Origin: Macrothele yani
Taxonomy: Eukaryota; Arthropoda; Arachnida; Araneae; Macrothelidae
Length of the DNA: 64,000 bases
NCBI GenBank assembly: GCA_039090855.1
Contig: CM077016.1
Location: 52,873,936-52,937,935, forward strand
Reading direction: 5' to 3'
In this document: in pieces, positions 35,925-46,661 of the stretch
Numbering within the stretch: the stretch's first letter is position 1
How the letters are laid out: each line of letters begins with the position of its first letter
The notes under the pieces: generated by a model
The model's input: the letters and a program-made list of their open reading frames with translations, nothing else
Told to the model about the DNA's origin: nothing
The model's database searches: none
Translations under genes and position numbers: made by a program

Positions 35925-36761
35925 CCAATTTGTCACCTCATTGTTCCATGTCACTTCAGCATTTCCCAATAAGATGGATTTGAGAAACCTCCCAATGTTA
36001 CATGTAAGCTGCTATTGGCAATTCATATGCTGAATTTGGGGTCGAGTGACTCGCGATGTGTTGTTGAGATGGTACATCGGGAGATTTCCATGGTTATTTG
36101 GGGAAACAACGGATGTTCTCACAAAAAGGAAATCAGAAAAGTGCCGGTTTTCTGGATGCCATATTTGCGAGGTTTTACTGTGTACCAAACATTAGTGTAC
36201 TGGCAGATGACATGACCAAACCTTTAGATTTACAGGAGCCTGAATCCCATCAAACAAATTAGGGACACCAGCTCACCTACACAACCGCAGTGTTCCGATT
36301 AATGGGAGACTGTTAGCTTAAATGCTTATCAGTTTTGGAGCCTTGTTTGTGTCAGCAGTGTGGAAAGTGTCATTAAAAGGGTCACTGACCTTTCTCTGTT
36401 CTTCAAAGTGGGCTTATTGTTTATATGTTGCAAATCACCAACAGGTGATAGCTCTACAACACACGCGTGTGCTCCCTCTTTAAGGGATTGTCCAAATGAT
36501 TTCACCATTAGATGTTTAGAATGAAGCATTTTAAAAGAGCAGTCTGTGAAGTACTCTTACCCAGCAAAGGAGCTTTTCAGAGTGCCACTCCTAGTGAACA
36601 ACACATCATCATTTTTCATATCTGTTTTCTGTTCAAATATCTTCATTTGTGCTACCTGTATTCATGTTCTTAAAAAACAACACGTGAAAGAATTCTTTGA
36701 ATAAAGCTCATGTTGAGAAATGGCTTCCTAGTTTCTTAATTCAATTACTAATAAAAAACAA
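35925..36761. other. Derlin intron 1; no gene seen
   Basis: Sequence between the LINE and the Penelope palindrome. It continues the pre-insertion sequence at 29670-29787. No domain, terminus or tandem structure was recognised. Confidence 0.5.
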
Positions 36762-38640
36762 CTATTATGGGAATTTTACTAGGGAATTTTTTATTTAAAT
36801 TGCAAATTTTCGGAGTAAACTCTTCTCCTTCTTCAGGCTGTCTTTTTGTTGTCACTAATTCCCGTCACTATCGCGGTTACAGTTAACCTTGAAGGTTACG
36901 GTTATTTTTCATCAAATCCTGCCAGATGTTAGGCAGGGAAAATCCTTTGCAGTCATTGATGATGGAATTTTGATTTTTCTCAATCTCTATTCCTACTTTC
37001 AGCTTTCTTTTTTGAAAATTGCTTTGGAAATTGATGACTTAAAGGGAATTCCAATCCATGCTGTGACTAGTTTCTCTAACATGCCTATCTAAACCATAAA
37101 CCAGTCTTGTTGGAGCAATTTTTTATAGCAGCTTTATGCTTTGCTATACGAGTTTCTAGTCTGCAACCTGTTTCACCTATGTAAGATAGTCCACAACTAC
37201 ATTTTACTTCATAGACTACACCTTGCATTTTTAAAATATCTTCTTCTCTTTGAACTATTTTAGGGAATTTTTTTTTAACTTTGTTCTCTAAACTTGGAGC
37301 TAGCCTAATATTGTACTTCTTACTAATTCTCTTTAAAGACTCAAATTAACCTCTGTGATAAGAATTTTATTTAGTGAATTTTACTTGTTGCTTTTGCGGG
37401 TTCTTCGTACCATTAAAATTCAGAAGCTTCTCAATTTCTTCTTTAGGATAGTTATTTTCTGCAAGTATGGCTTTAAGTTCTTCTTTATGGGCTTCTTTCA
37501 TATCTGCTGTAAAAACTATTTTATTATTTTTTTTCTAAAAACTGACTTGCTACATTTTTCTTAATAGAAACTGGATGATGGGAATTGAAATCCAATAGTT
37601 TATTAGTATTAATTGGTTTTTTATACCAACTAGTGAGGAATTTTTCATTTTCATAATAGATAGTAATATCTAAGAAGTTAATTCTTCTTTCTTTTTGAAG
37701 TTCAATGTGAACTTAAGGGAATCATCTAATTCATTGAATAAGTCTAGAATTCTTTCTGGGACAATTTCTGAGCTATCTATTATAAATAAAATGTCATCCA
37801 TGTATCTGCTATATAGGCAGAAGTATGTGGGTTGTACTAGTATCTTTTCTTCTAGTTTTCCCACATAAAAGTTAGCTACGAGTGGGGAGAGTGGAGAGCC
37901 CATAGCTAGACCAGATTTTTGAATCAAAATTTGTTTCTCAAATTAAAAGTAGTTGTTCTGCAAAGAGAAGGTAAGCATTTCAAAAATTCCAACTAATATG
38001 TTTCTATCTTTGTTGTGAAAAAACTATTAGGTCTGCCAAGTCTTCTGCTATAAAGTCTATAAGTTGATCTATATTAATGTGAGTATACTTAGACACTATG
38101 TCTAAACTACCTACCCATAATAGGAGAATCTAATTTAGGAAGAAGTTCAAAGTTTTCTTTTAGCTGCACTGAATTTTTAATCAAGTTAGGTGGCTCTTTT
38201 AAAAGATTCTGAAGGTGCGACTGTAAAAAGTAGTTTAGATTTGAAAGAATTGAGTTTTTTGAGTCAATTATTGGTCTAATTGGTTGGTGTTCTTTATGCA
38301 GTTTGACTATTCCATATATTTGAGGTAATCTGAACTGTAATTTTGAGAATTGTTTATAGTTTTCTGGAAGCTGGTTTTTCTTTTTTGAAGTAAAATAAGC
38401 TTTGAGTAATCAACTTACTTTTATCTGTTTTCACAGCAACTACACTTTCATTTTTTCTGAAATCTTGAAGAGCTTTTAATTGACTATTCTCAAAATTTTT
38501 TTAGGTTCTTTACTTGCTTCTGGAATTTTGTGAGGCTATTGTAGTAATCTTTTCTGGGGAGGTCTGCTTTAATTTGATCTTCTTTTTCTAAAATGTTGCA
38601 GATGCTTTCCAATTCAATTACCAATTTTTCTGAATTATTT
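36762..38640 (-). mobile_element. Penelope-like element, left arm of palindrome
   Basis: Minus-strand copy whose 3' end faces left. The frame at 37927-37670 holds the reverse transcriptase block IQKSGLAMGSPLSPLVANFY and YSRYMDDILFI (active-site DD). Further 5' are SLTKFQKQVKNL and ESICNILEKEDQIKADLPRK. The GIY-YIG part near 37260-37150 reads MQGVVYEVKCSCGLSYIGET. The 3' region holds a hammerhead core (36808-36836). Several frameshifts; 5'-truncated at the palindrome centre. Flanking bases (about 36742-36761) also pair with the far side. Confidence 0.9.
36808..36836 (-). ncRNA. Hammerhead ribozyme core candidate (Penelope 3' end)
   Basis: On minus: CTGAAGA, A, stem GGAG..CTCC closing a 9-nt loop, then GAAA. 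CTGANGA and GAAA flanking stem II are the conserved hammerhead core. Hammerheads are known in Penelope-like elements. Stems I and III and the cleavage site were not resolved by eye. Confidence 0.5.
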
Positions 38641-38653
38641 TTTCCTTGGATAG

Positions 38654-40534
38654 ATTGAATTGGAAAGCATCTGCAACATTTTAGAAAAAGAAGACCAAAT
38701 TAAAGCAGACCTCCCCAGAAAAGATTACTACAATAGCCTTACAAAATTCCAGAAGCAAGTAAAGAAACCTCAAAAAAAAAATTAAAAAAAAATGAGAATA
38801 GTCAATTAAAATCTCTTAAAGTTTCAGAAAAAATGAAAGTGTAGTTGCTGTGAAAACAGACTATCAGCTGTGAAAGATTATCAAGAAAAGATGGAAGAAC
38901 TAAAAAGCCTATGTATGAAGAAGTAAAAAAAAAAACCCCACTACCAGATTTGATTAAAAAAGTCTCAAAGCTTATTTCACTTCAAAAAAGAAAAACCAGC
39001 TTCCAGAAAACTATAAATAATTCTCAAAATTACAGTTCAGATTACCTCAAATATATGGAATAGTCAAACTGCATAAAGAACACCAACCAATTAGACCAAT
39101 AATTGACTCAAAAACTCAATTCTTTCAAATCTAAACTACTTTTTAAAGTCGCACCTTCAGAATCTTTTAAAAGAGCCACCTAACTTGATTAAAAATTCAA
39201 TGCAGCTAAAAGAAAACTTTGAACTTCTTCCTAAATTAGATTCTCCTATTATGGGTAGGTAGTTTAGACATAGTGTCTAAGTATACTCACATTAATATAG
39301 ATCAACTTATAGACTTTATAGCAGAAGACTTGGCAGACCTAATAGTTTTTTTACAGCAAAGATAGAAACATATTAGTTGGAATTTTTGAAATGCTTACCT
39401 TCTCTTTGCAGAACAACTACTTTCAATTTGAGAAAAAAAAATTCATTCAAAAATCTGATCTAGCTATGGGCTCCCCACTCTTAGCTAACTGTTATGTGGG
39501 AAAACTAGAAAAGATACTAGTACAACCCACATACTTCTGCCTATATAGCAGATACATGGATGACATCTTATTTATAGCAGATAGTTCAGAAATTGTTCCA
39601 GAAAGAATTCTAGACTCATTCAATGAATGAGATGATTCCCTTAAGTTCACTATTGAACTTCAAAAAGAAAGAATCAACTTGTTAGATATTACTATCTATT
39701 ATGAAGATGAAAAATTCCTCACTAGTTGGTATAAAAAAACCAATGAATACTAATAGATTATTGGATTTCAATTCCCATCATCCAGTTTCTATTAAGAAAA
39801 ATGTAGCAAGTCAATTTTTAGAAAAAAGAAAAAAATAATAAAATAGTTTCTACAGCAGATAAGAAAGAAGCCCATAAAGAAGAAATTGAGAAGCTTCTGA
39901 ATTTTAATGGTACGAAGAACCCGCAAAAGCAACAAGTAAAATTCACTAAAAAAAATTCTTATCACAAAGTTTTATTTGAGTCTTTAAAGAGAATCAGTAA
40001 GAAATACAATATTAGGCTAGCTCCAAGTTTAGAGAACAAAGTTAAAAAAATTCCCTAAAATAGTTCAAAGAGAAGAAGATATTTTAAAAATGCAAGGTGT
40101 AGTCTATGAAGTAAAATGTAGTTGTGGACTATCTTACATAGGTGAAACAGGTCGCAGGCATAAAGCTGCTATAAAAAATTGCTCCAACAAGACTGGTTTA
40201 TGGTTTAGATAGGCATGTTAGAGAAACTAGTCACAGCATGGATTGGAATTCCCTTTAAGTCATCAGTTTCCAAAGCAATTTTCAAAAAGAAAGCTTAAAG
40301 AAGGAAGAGAGATTGAGAAAAATCAAAATTCCATCATCAATGACTGCAAAGGATTTTCCCTGCCTAACATCTGGCAGGATTTGATGAAAAATAACCGTAA
40401 CCTTCAAGGTTAACTATAACCGCGATAGTGACGGGAATTAGTGACAACAAAAAGACAGCCTGAAGAAGGAGAAGAGTTTACTCCAAAAATTTGCAATTTA
40501 AATAAAACATTTCCTAGTAAAATTCCCATAATAG
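38654..40534 (+). mobile_element. Penelope-like element, right arm of palindrome
   Basis: Inverted copy of 36762-38617 with its 3' end facing right, separated by a spacer of about 36 nt. The reverse transcriptase block is at 39391-39630 (KSDLAMGSPLLANCYVGKLE; YSRYMDDILFIADSSE) and the GIY-YIG start at 40090 (MQGVVYEVKCSCGLSYIGET). Relative to the left arm it has lost a few codons (SPLLAN versus SPLSPLVAN) and has single-base indels. Its hammerhead core (40460-40488) has CTGAAGA but AAAA in place of GAAA. Both arms share the outer end CCCATAATAG. Confidence 0.9.
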
Positions 40535-40591
40535 TGGATTTTGATTAGTAACATGAAAGAAGTTGAGCTATGACTTTGATTTTTACAGAAT

Positions 40592-41345
40592 ATGTATGCT
40601 GGTCTGGCAATATTACAGAAGTGGTTAGCATTTCAGCGTCATAGGTCTAGATCTGATTACCTAGATGTACTACGTGTAGGCAAATCAGCTCGTGTAACAT
40701 CACTGTCTGAAAACCAACCACTTTTCTGGGATAAGTGCTGCGTGGCTCAGTTGGCATGCCATCATGTTTGCCCAGCAGTGGTAAGGATGCCTCGTTGCCG
40801 TGTAAGACAGTTGTACAGTAATAACAGCAAGTTTGACAGGTTGCATTATCAGCATGAGATATGACAATGCTTCTCTCCAGGAATTGCTGATCTTGTGGAG
40901 CCAGGAAATTGCTGGTCAAAAGTGTGCAGGGAGTGGTACGAAGAAGGGCATAGGGCATGAAAAAAAGGTTCTGGATGTCATACACAGTCAGTGCCGAAGG
41001 ACAAGCATCATCTCCTGAAGATGTCTTTTAGTGACCATTCTGCATCATCAATGGTGTTGCTGCAGCAGTGGTGAACTGTGACACATTGTCCCCTATCAGC
41101 TGTAACAGTACGTTGCCGGTTATTACAGTTTGGACTGCAGGCATGTCAACCCCTCCTCAGGCTACCTTTGACACAGCAGCAGTAAACTGCCAGGCTGCAA
41201 TGGTACATCAAAAGATGAGAGTGGTGTGACAAATGGTGCAATGTTGTGTTCTTGGACGAAACACTTTTGTTTAAGTGAAAATGAAGGCCGCATCTGCAGA
41301 TGGCAGTGGGAGAGGCATTGGGAAGAGTGTATAGTTGTGTTCTTT
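40592..41345 (+). mobile_element. Tc1-like remnant
   Basis: Frames across 40592-41345 read in pieces as a Tc1 transposase: an N-terminal region (NASLQELLILWSQEIAGQKC), then QWCNVVFLDET-like sequence (GACGAAACA at about 41258; first catalytic aspartate kept) and NEGRICRWQWERHWEECI. Many stops and shifts. No termini found. Confidence 0.6.
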
Positions 41346-41816
41346 CTAAGTTAGTAAATTTTCTTTGTGAGATTTAAATTTATCAATATTTATAGTAAAA
41401 AAAAAATTAAGCCTAATTCTCGGGGCAGTTTTTCAAAGACAACAGTGCAATTAAAAATCTGTTAAAATATGATTCCATCCAGATTCCAAGTTCAAAATGC
41501 ATGTATATTCTTAAGATATGAGAAAATAAACATGATTTTTTTCTTCTAATTTTTCAATAAATACAAGATCAAAGTTTTGAAATTGAGCTTTGACCTCAGA
41601 AAGTAGTCATGTCAGTTTAAAGCCCACAAGAACGAAATGACATTTTATTTGTTTTTTATACCTCTCACTCATTTGCAATAATATGGTTACGAGTACAGTC
41701 AGAATTGTGAAATTCTCTTGATTTTCAAGTCTGTTCAACCAAAATTAATTAATTCAGTGTTAGAACATCTATAGCACAAGCCACAACTGCTTGTAATTTA
41801 CGTGCATACAATTATA
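41346..41816. other. Derlin intron 1; no gene seen
   Basis: AT-rich intron immediately before the palindrome; nothing recognisable. Confidence 0.5.
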
Positions 41817-42275
41817 GTCATAATAGGTTGCTTACCTTTTTTTACACATTTCCTTGCATGTTTTTATTCTTATGGTTGTTTTGCATGGTTCAAGCCTCTG
41901 GTACGGTCATCAATGCCTGGTGAATGCTTAAGTCCATGAAGTGTACTGCTTTAATGACACTAGGTCCCAACAGCATCTTCTTCCCTCCAACACTTCTTAC
42001 CAGCGTGTAAAACCCAACTTTCATTGGTTGATTGACGTTTAAAGTTGGGTTTTACACACTGGTAAGAAGCGTTGGAGGGGAAGAAGATGCTGTTGGGACC
42101 TAGTGTCATTAAAGCAGTGTACACCTCATGGACTTAAGCATTCACCAGGCATTGAATGAATGAATTGAATGAACCATAAAAGGACCACCGTACCAGAGGC
42201 TTGAACCATGCAAAACAACCAAAGGAATAAAACGTGCAAGGAAATGTGTAAAAAAAGTAAGCAACCTATTATGAC
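41817..42275. repeat. Palindrome, arms 205-235 bp, 19-nt loop
   Basis: Left arm 41817-42021 pairs with right arm 42041-42275; the inner arms are GTGTAAAACCCAACTTT and AAAGTTGGGTTTTACAC. The right arm carries a small extra block, a GAATGAATGAATT stretch near 42155. The outer part of the right arm (42203-42275) is also the start of the 552-bp tandem unit, so its inverted copy lies in the left arm. It could be a foldback element or a hairpin formed at a rearrangement breakpoint. Confidence 0.88.
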
Positions 42276-42571
42276 AAAATTAATTAGCATGGAAGTTTAA
42301 ATTCAGGATTTTTAACTATATGGATGGTACAGTTATCTATTGAGATAGTTATGCAAAATAATTTCTTATCAACTGGAAAGTATCTCACCATTCGAAATAT
42401 ATTTGGATTTTGATATATATCATTATTTATTTTGACTTGTGTTATTACTTCTGTTTTTATGTTTCTATGAATAATTGTTGTTTAATCATAAGTATGAAAA
42501 TTTACTATTTCCTTGTTTTTAGAAATGTTATTTTAAAATTTCATCTAAAACAACATTCATTTTTTACTTAG

Positions 42572-42637
42572 CAATTGGAAATTGTTTCACCCTTCCAACT
42601 ATATCTGAATTTAAACTTGATATTTAATAATTACCAG
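42572..42637 (+). CDS. Derlin exon 2, copy 1
   Basis: 66 nt, phase 0 at both ends, between acceptor TTTTTTACTTAG and donor GTAATT. The 22 residues begin QLEIVSPFQLYLNL and end NLIFNNYQ, aligning end to end with the derlin-2 segment between exons 1 and 3 (QLELITPFQLYFNP..LIFKHFQ in vertebrates). It forms the loop after the first membrane segment. The conserved FNP reads LNL here. Because the exon is symmetric, using one, two or three copies all keep the frame. Confidence 0.9.
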
Positions 42638-43123
42638 GTAATTAAAACTTATTAATCTATTTATGTTGTCTGTATTCCATCATGTAGTTTTGTATGCTAT
42701 CACAGTATACATACTATTGTCTAATACAAGTTTTAATGGAGTCTGCTGTTAATGAACCACGCAAAACAACCAAAGGAATAAAAACGTGCAAGGAAATGTG
42801 TAAAAAAGGTAAGCAACCTATTGTGACAAAATTAATTAGCATGGAAGTTTAAATTCAAGATTTTTAACTTTATGGATGGTACAGTTATCTATTGAGATAG
42901 TTATGCAAAATAATTTCTTATCAACTGGAAAGTATCTCACCATTCGAACTATATTTGGATTTTGATATATATCATTATTTATTTTGACTTGTGTTATTAC
43001 TTCTGTTTTTATGTTTCTATGAATAATTGTTGTTTAATCATAAGTATGAAAATTTACTATTTCCTTGTTTTTAGAAATGTTATTTTAAAATTTCATCTAA
43101 AGCAACATTCATTTTTTACTTAG

Positions 43124-43189
43124 CAATTGGAAATTGTTTCACCCTTCCAACTATATCTGAATTTAAACTTGATATTTAATAATTACCAG
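43124..43189 (+). CDS. Derlin exon 2, copy 2
   Basis: Identical in nucleotide sequence to copy 1, with the same acceptor (ACTTAG) and donor (GTAATT). Perfect identity shows a recent duplication or gene conversion. Nothing in the copy itself suggests it is inactive. Confidence 0.88.
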
Positions 43190-43675
43190 GTAATTAAATC
43201 TTATTAATCTATTTATGTTGTCTGTATTCCATCATGTAGTTTTGTATGCTATCACAGTATACATACTATTGTCTAATACAAGTTTTAATGGAGTCTGCTG
43301 TTAATGAACCATGCAAAACAACCAAAGGAATAAAAACGTGCAAGGAAATGTGTAAAAAAGGTAAGCAACCTATTATGACAAAATTAATTAGCATGGAAGT
43401 TTAAATTCAGGATTTTTAACTATATGGATCGTACAGTTATCTATTGAAATAATTATGCAAAATAATTTCTTATCAACTGGAAATTATCTCACCATTCGAA
43501 CTATATTTGGATTTTGATATATATCATTATTTATTTTGACTTGTGTTATTACTTCTGTTTTTATGTTTCTGTGAATAATTGTTGTTTAATCATAAGTATG
43601 AAAATTTACTATTTCCTTGTTTTTAGAAATGTTATTTTAAAATTTCATCTAAAGCAACATTCATTTTTTACTTAG

Positions 43676-43741
43676 CAATTGGAAATTGTTTCACCCTTCC
43701 AACTATATCTGAATTTAGACTTGATATTTAATAATTACCAG
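43676..43741 (+). CDS. Derlin exon 2, copy 3
   Basis: One base differs from copies 1 and 2, changing N to D (LNLDLIF). This is closer to the acidic residue (NPELIF) of vertebrate derlin-2. Splice signals are intact. It is the copy nearest exon 3, so simple joining to the nearest exon would favour it on the 3' side. Which copy is used cannot be read from sequence. Confidence 0.88.
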
Positions 43742-43857
43742 GTAATTAAATCTTATTAATCTATTTATGTTGTCTGTATTCCATCATGTAGTTTTGTATG
43801 CTATCACAGTATACATACTATTGTCTAATACAAGTTTTAATGGAGTCTGCTGTTAAT

Positions 43858-44639
43858 CAGTTCTATATTTTTGTTTCATTTTTACTTTTAGATGAAATAT
43901 GCACATACAGGTGTTGATCCAGGTTTTTAATTTGCCCTATTTTTGTGTTTAGAGTAATATTAATCCTCTGTAATTATTATTTTGACAAATTATTGTTTTT
44001 TTTATGTTTTATTTATTTTAATTTATTCTTATTTTATTGCTAATCGTGGTTCATGCTTTCTGAATGTGCAGCAAGTTTTCTTATTTTATGACTGTGTATG
44101 CAGTTTTTTTTTTTTTTTAATACAGCTCTGTGATTATGTTCTAGCTGAGATCTTGGTAAATAATAATGATAACACTCCAGGTTGTATTAAACCAGGAAAG
44201 TCATCAAAGGTCAACATTTTTAAGTACTGGAGGAAAAGAAATAACTAAAACAACATTTAAAAAAAAAAAAAAAAAAAAAGGTGCTCATATCTCACAACCT
44301 GATCTCCCAAAAAGCAAACAGTCAGCACTCCCATCATGCTCTTTTCCTCGTATATAAATACATTTCCTGGAATCCTGGCCAGTACAGCAAAGATTAATCA
44401 GAGTAAGGATGGGCAAAAAATATCAGTGTTTTTGAGCATCGTTGTTTTTGTGAGTGATAATCAATGTTTGGAACTGCAAAAGAATATTTTCTACATGAAG
44501 TAAATGAATTTTACTTTGTTGCATTATTTTAAAGAGGAAGGGAGTATAATCTTCTTATTCATGAATTAGTGATTTTTTTGCCGTTTTGTTTTATATTTTT
44601 GTCGCTGAAAACTGAGTTTTTAAAAAGCCGGGTGTGCAT
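43858..44639. other. Derlin intron 2; no gene seen
   Basis: AT-rich, with poly-T (44104) and a poly-A run (44259-44279). The A run could be the tail of a small retroposed fragment, but I found no body or duplication. Confidence 0.5.
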
Positions 44640-44980
44640 TTTTTTTTTTTTTAAACAGCTGTTTGCTTTTTGAAAACTAAGCTGTGTTATATGATTTTCC
44701 TGAAACCATTTTTTACACACTGCAACAACATGACAAGGAGCTGAATCATGTTGAAATATAGGCCTCATTGCCATTGTCAAAGATCAATTGCCAAAGGCTT
44801 CATTCAGTTTTGGTTCAAGTATTTTAGCTATGTATATTTTGCCATTTAAAGTACCATTAATCATACAAATTCTGCCCATGCTTTTTGCTGCCATACAACC
44901 GCAGATTATAACCAGAGTAGTAGAATGTAGATGTGCATGTGTGCGCTGTACGTGCAGATAGTTTTTGCTTGTAGATTAAA
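44640..44980 (-). mobile_element. Tc1-like remnant
   Basis: On minus, 44780-44559 encodes PIFQHDSAPCHVVAVCKKWF QENHITQL, the second catalytic region of Tc1 transposases (FQQDNAPCH..KKWF). Upstream, pieces such as GTLNGKIYIAKILEPKL fit the same protein. The frame ends in poly-K from a T run. No termini found. Confidence 0.7.
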
Positions 44981-45003
44981 TATATATATATATATATATA
45001 TAT
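44981..45003. repeat. (TA)n microsatellite
   Basis: About eleven TA units. Confidence 0.9.
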
Positions 45004-45022
45004 TATTGGGTCATTCCATATG

Positions 45023-45480
45023 CAGACCTGCCAACTGTTACGATTTTATCGTATTTAGTACGATAAATCATGCTGCAGTACGCTAATACGATTTTGCAGC
45101 CAAAAATATGATTTTTTTTAAATAGTCATGTTTTCCCTTATTTTTTCCCTGTTCAGACAGAACCTTGTGGCCTATTTAGAAAAAAAAAAAAACCCATACA
45201 GATGATGCCTTGCAAATTGGAGAGAAAAAGAAAGTGTACATTTCTATTTATCAAAGCAGCTTTCGTCATAACTAAATTTATTTGATGAGCATAGCAATGC
45301 ATGTATTCAGCAGTTGGATAAGATTCCTTCACAACTGCATGCACACCGTAGGGAGAACCGGCCATAACTGATGCTCTGTCGTACGTTTGTGCAATTCATT
45401 TTATAGGATTTTCATTAATTTTATGTTTCTTCAGCTCATAAATGAGTGGTAAGCAATGCACGTAACTAACAAACAAATTA
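45023..45480 (-). mobile_element. hAT remnant with CAGACCTGCCAAC end
   Basis: Left terminus CAGACCTGCCAACTGTTACG resembles the 6-bp-duplication hAT family ends. Inside, on minus, 45365-45153 encodes MAGSPYGVHAVVKESYPTAE YMHCYAHQINLVMTKAAL, matching the core of the hAT at 12864-14543 (VMSGHHAGM; HCYAHQLNLIVAQA). Only this core fragment survives; the right end abuts a Penelope element. Confidence 0.75.
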
Positions 45481-45484
45481 AGAA

Positions 45485-46661
45485 GAAGGTAGTGTAGAAC
45501 ACGCTAAGTTACGTATAAAAAAGTTTAAGGCAAATATATTTCAGCCATTACTATGGCCTTCATCAGTGTGACTACGATTGGTTTACGTTGCCAGATTGGA
45601 AAAGTAAGTTTTGTAATGGTAACTCCGGATGACGTGATGCAATGAGGGATTTCCAGATGTAAGGAACGAAAATGGGGAGCTCAGAGTCGCAATTTTTGGA
45701 AAATAAAATTTCCAAACTTTCTCTAAACCTCAGAGCATACTGATTTTGGAAGGGAGCCAACTTTTTAGTATCGGACCAAAGGGGAATAGCAGAAGTGTCA
45801 GCCATGGTAAGAAGAGACAAGGAAGATGAAGGTTTTCCAAATTTCACATCAGATTTGTGTTCCTGAAGTCTTGAGAGAATTTTCCGGAATGAACTTCCTA
45901 TGTACGCGGTTAATCCAACGTTAGTCTTGATCAGAATTTTATACACTCCAGGCAAAGAAAGCGGAGGTCTTGGGTCTCTGTAAGTACGGAGGATAACAGA
46001 AATTGAAGGGGAAGAACGAATGGCAAGTCTATATTCTTTTCTTTTGAAGATACTGATGAGTTTGTAGGCAGAAGGTTCGTGGTAAGGGATTGAGCCAGCA
46101 AACGTTAGTTCCTTTTTTGGTGAAACAGGTTGAAGAGCAACAACTGTTTTTTTCTTAGCATTTTGAATTAATTAAGAAACCAGGAGAGGGGGAAAGCCAT
46201 GTTGAGTAGTGATCAAGCGGATGTTTGCTAATTCATTTTTTAGATGAACTGCAGTGTTACAAACCAAATGAGCTCAATGAATGAGAGACTTGAGGGCTGA
46301 CAGTTTATATTGGTGGAAGGTATGAGAATTGAAAGGAATAATGCTATTGGTAGAAACTGGTTTTCAGTAGACAGAAGTGGATAGAAGATTATTACATTTT
46401 GAGATGCTGACATCAAAGAAATTTATCTTGCCATCAGTTTCTTCATTAATAGTGAATTTAATGGACAGGAATTTTTCAGTGATTAAATTTGTAAGTTGCA
46501 ATATATCCTTTTTAGGATGAAGCCAGATGACAAAAATATCGTCGACATAACGAAGCCATAAGGTTGGTTGTTGGTCATGTTGCATCACTATTGATTGTTC
46601 AATAGTTTGCAGGTATACTTCAGCCAAAAGTGGGGAAAGAGGTGACCCCATCGGTACACTT
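45485..46661 (-). mobile_element. Penelope-like element (second group), minus copy
   Basis: Reverse transcriptase at 46651-46364 (MGSPLSPLLAEVYLQTIEQS; LWLRYVDDIFVIW) and GIY-YIG region at 45955-45572 (MPGVYKILIKTNVGLTAYIG, RKILSRLQEHK; WSDTKKLAPFQNQYALRFRE). The region between them is frameshifted. The 3' end near 45490 has a hammerhead core (45540-45566). It is diverged from the 36.8-kb pair, so it belongs to a different Penelope lineage. Its 5' end meets an opposed Penelope copy at about 46661. Confidence 0.88.
45540..45566 (-). ncRNA. Hammerhead ribozyme core candidate
   Basis: On minus: CTGATGA, A, stem GGCC..GGCT (one G-U pair) with an 8-nt loop, then GAAA. Nearby GGCAA (upstream) and TTGCC (downstream) could pair as part of stem III. 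Position at the Penelope 3' end fits known hammerheads of these elements. Confidence 0.5.

Larger units (their letters stand above)
42203..43857 (+). repeat. Tandem triplication, unit about 552 bp, carrying derlin exon 2
   Basis: Three units begin GAACCA(T/C)GCAAAACAACC at 42203, 42754 and 43306 (periods 551 and 552) and end GTCTGCTGTTAAT. They differ at only a handful of sites. Each holds the same exon with acceptor, branch-like CTAAAAC or CTAAAGC and donor. The third unit ends at 43857, followed by unique sequence. The unit start lies within the right arm of the adjacent palindrome. Confidence 0.95.
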
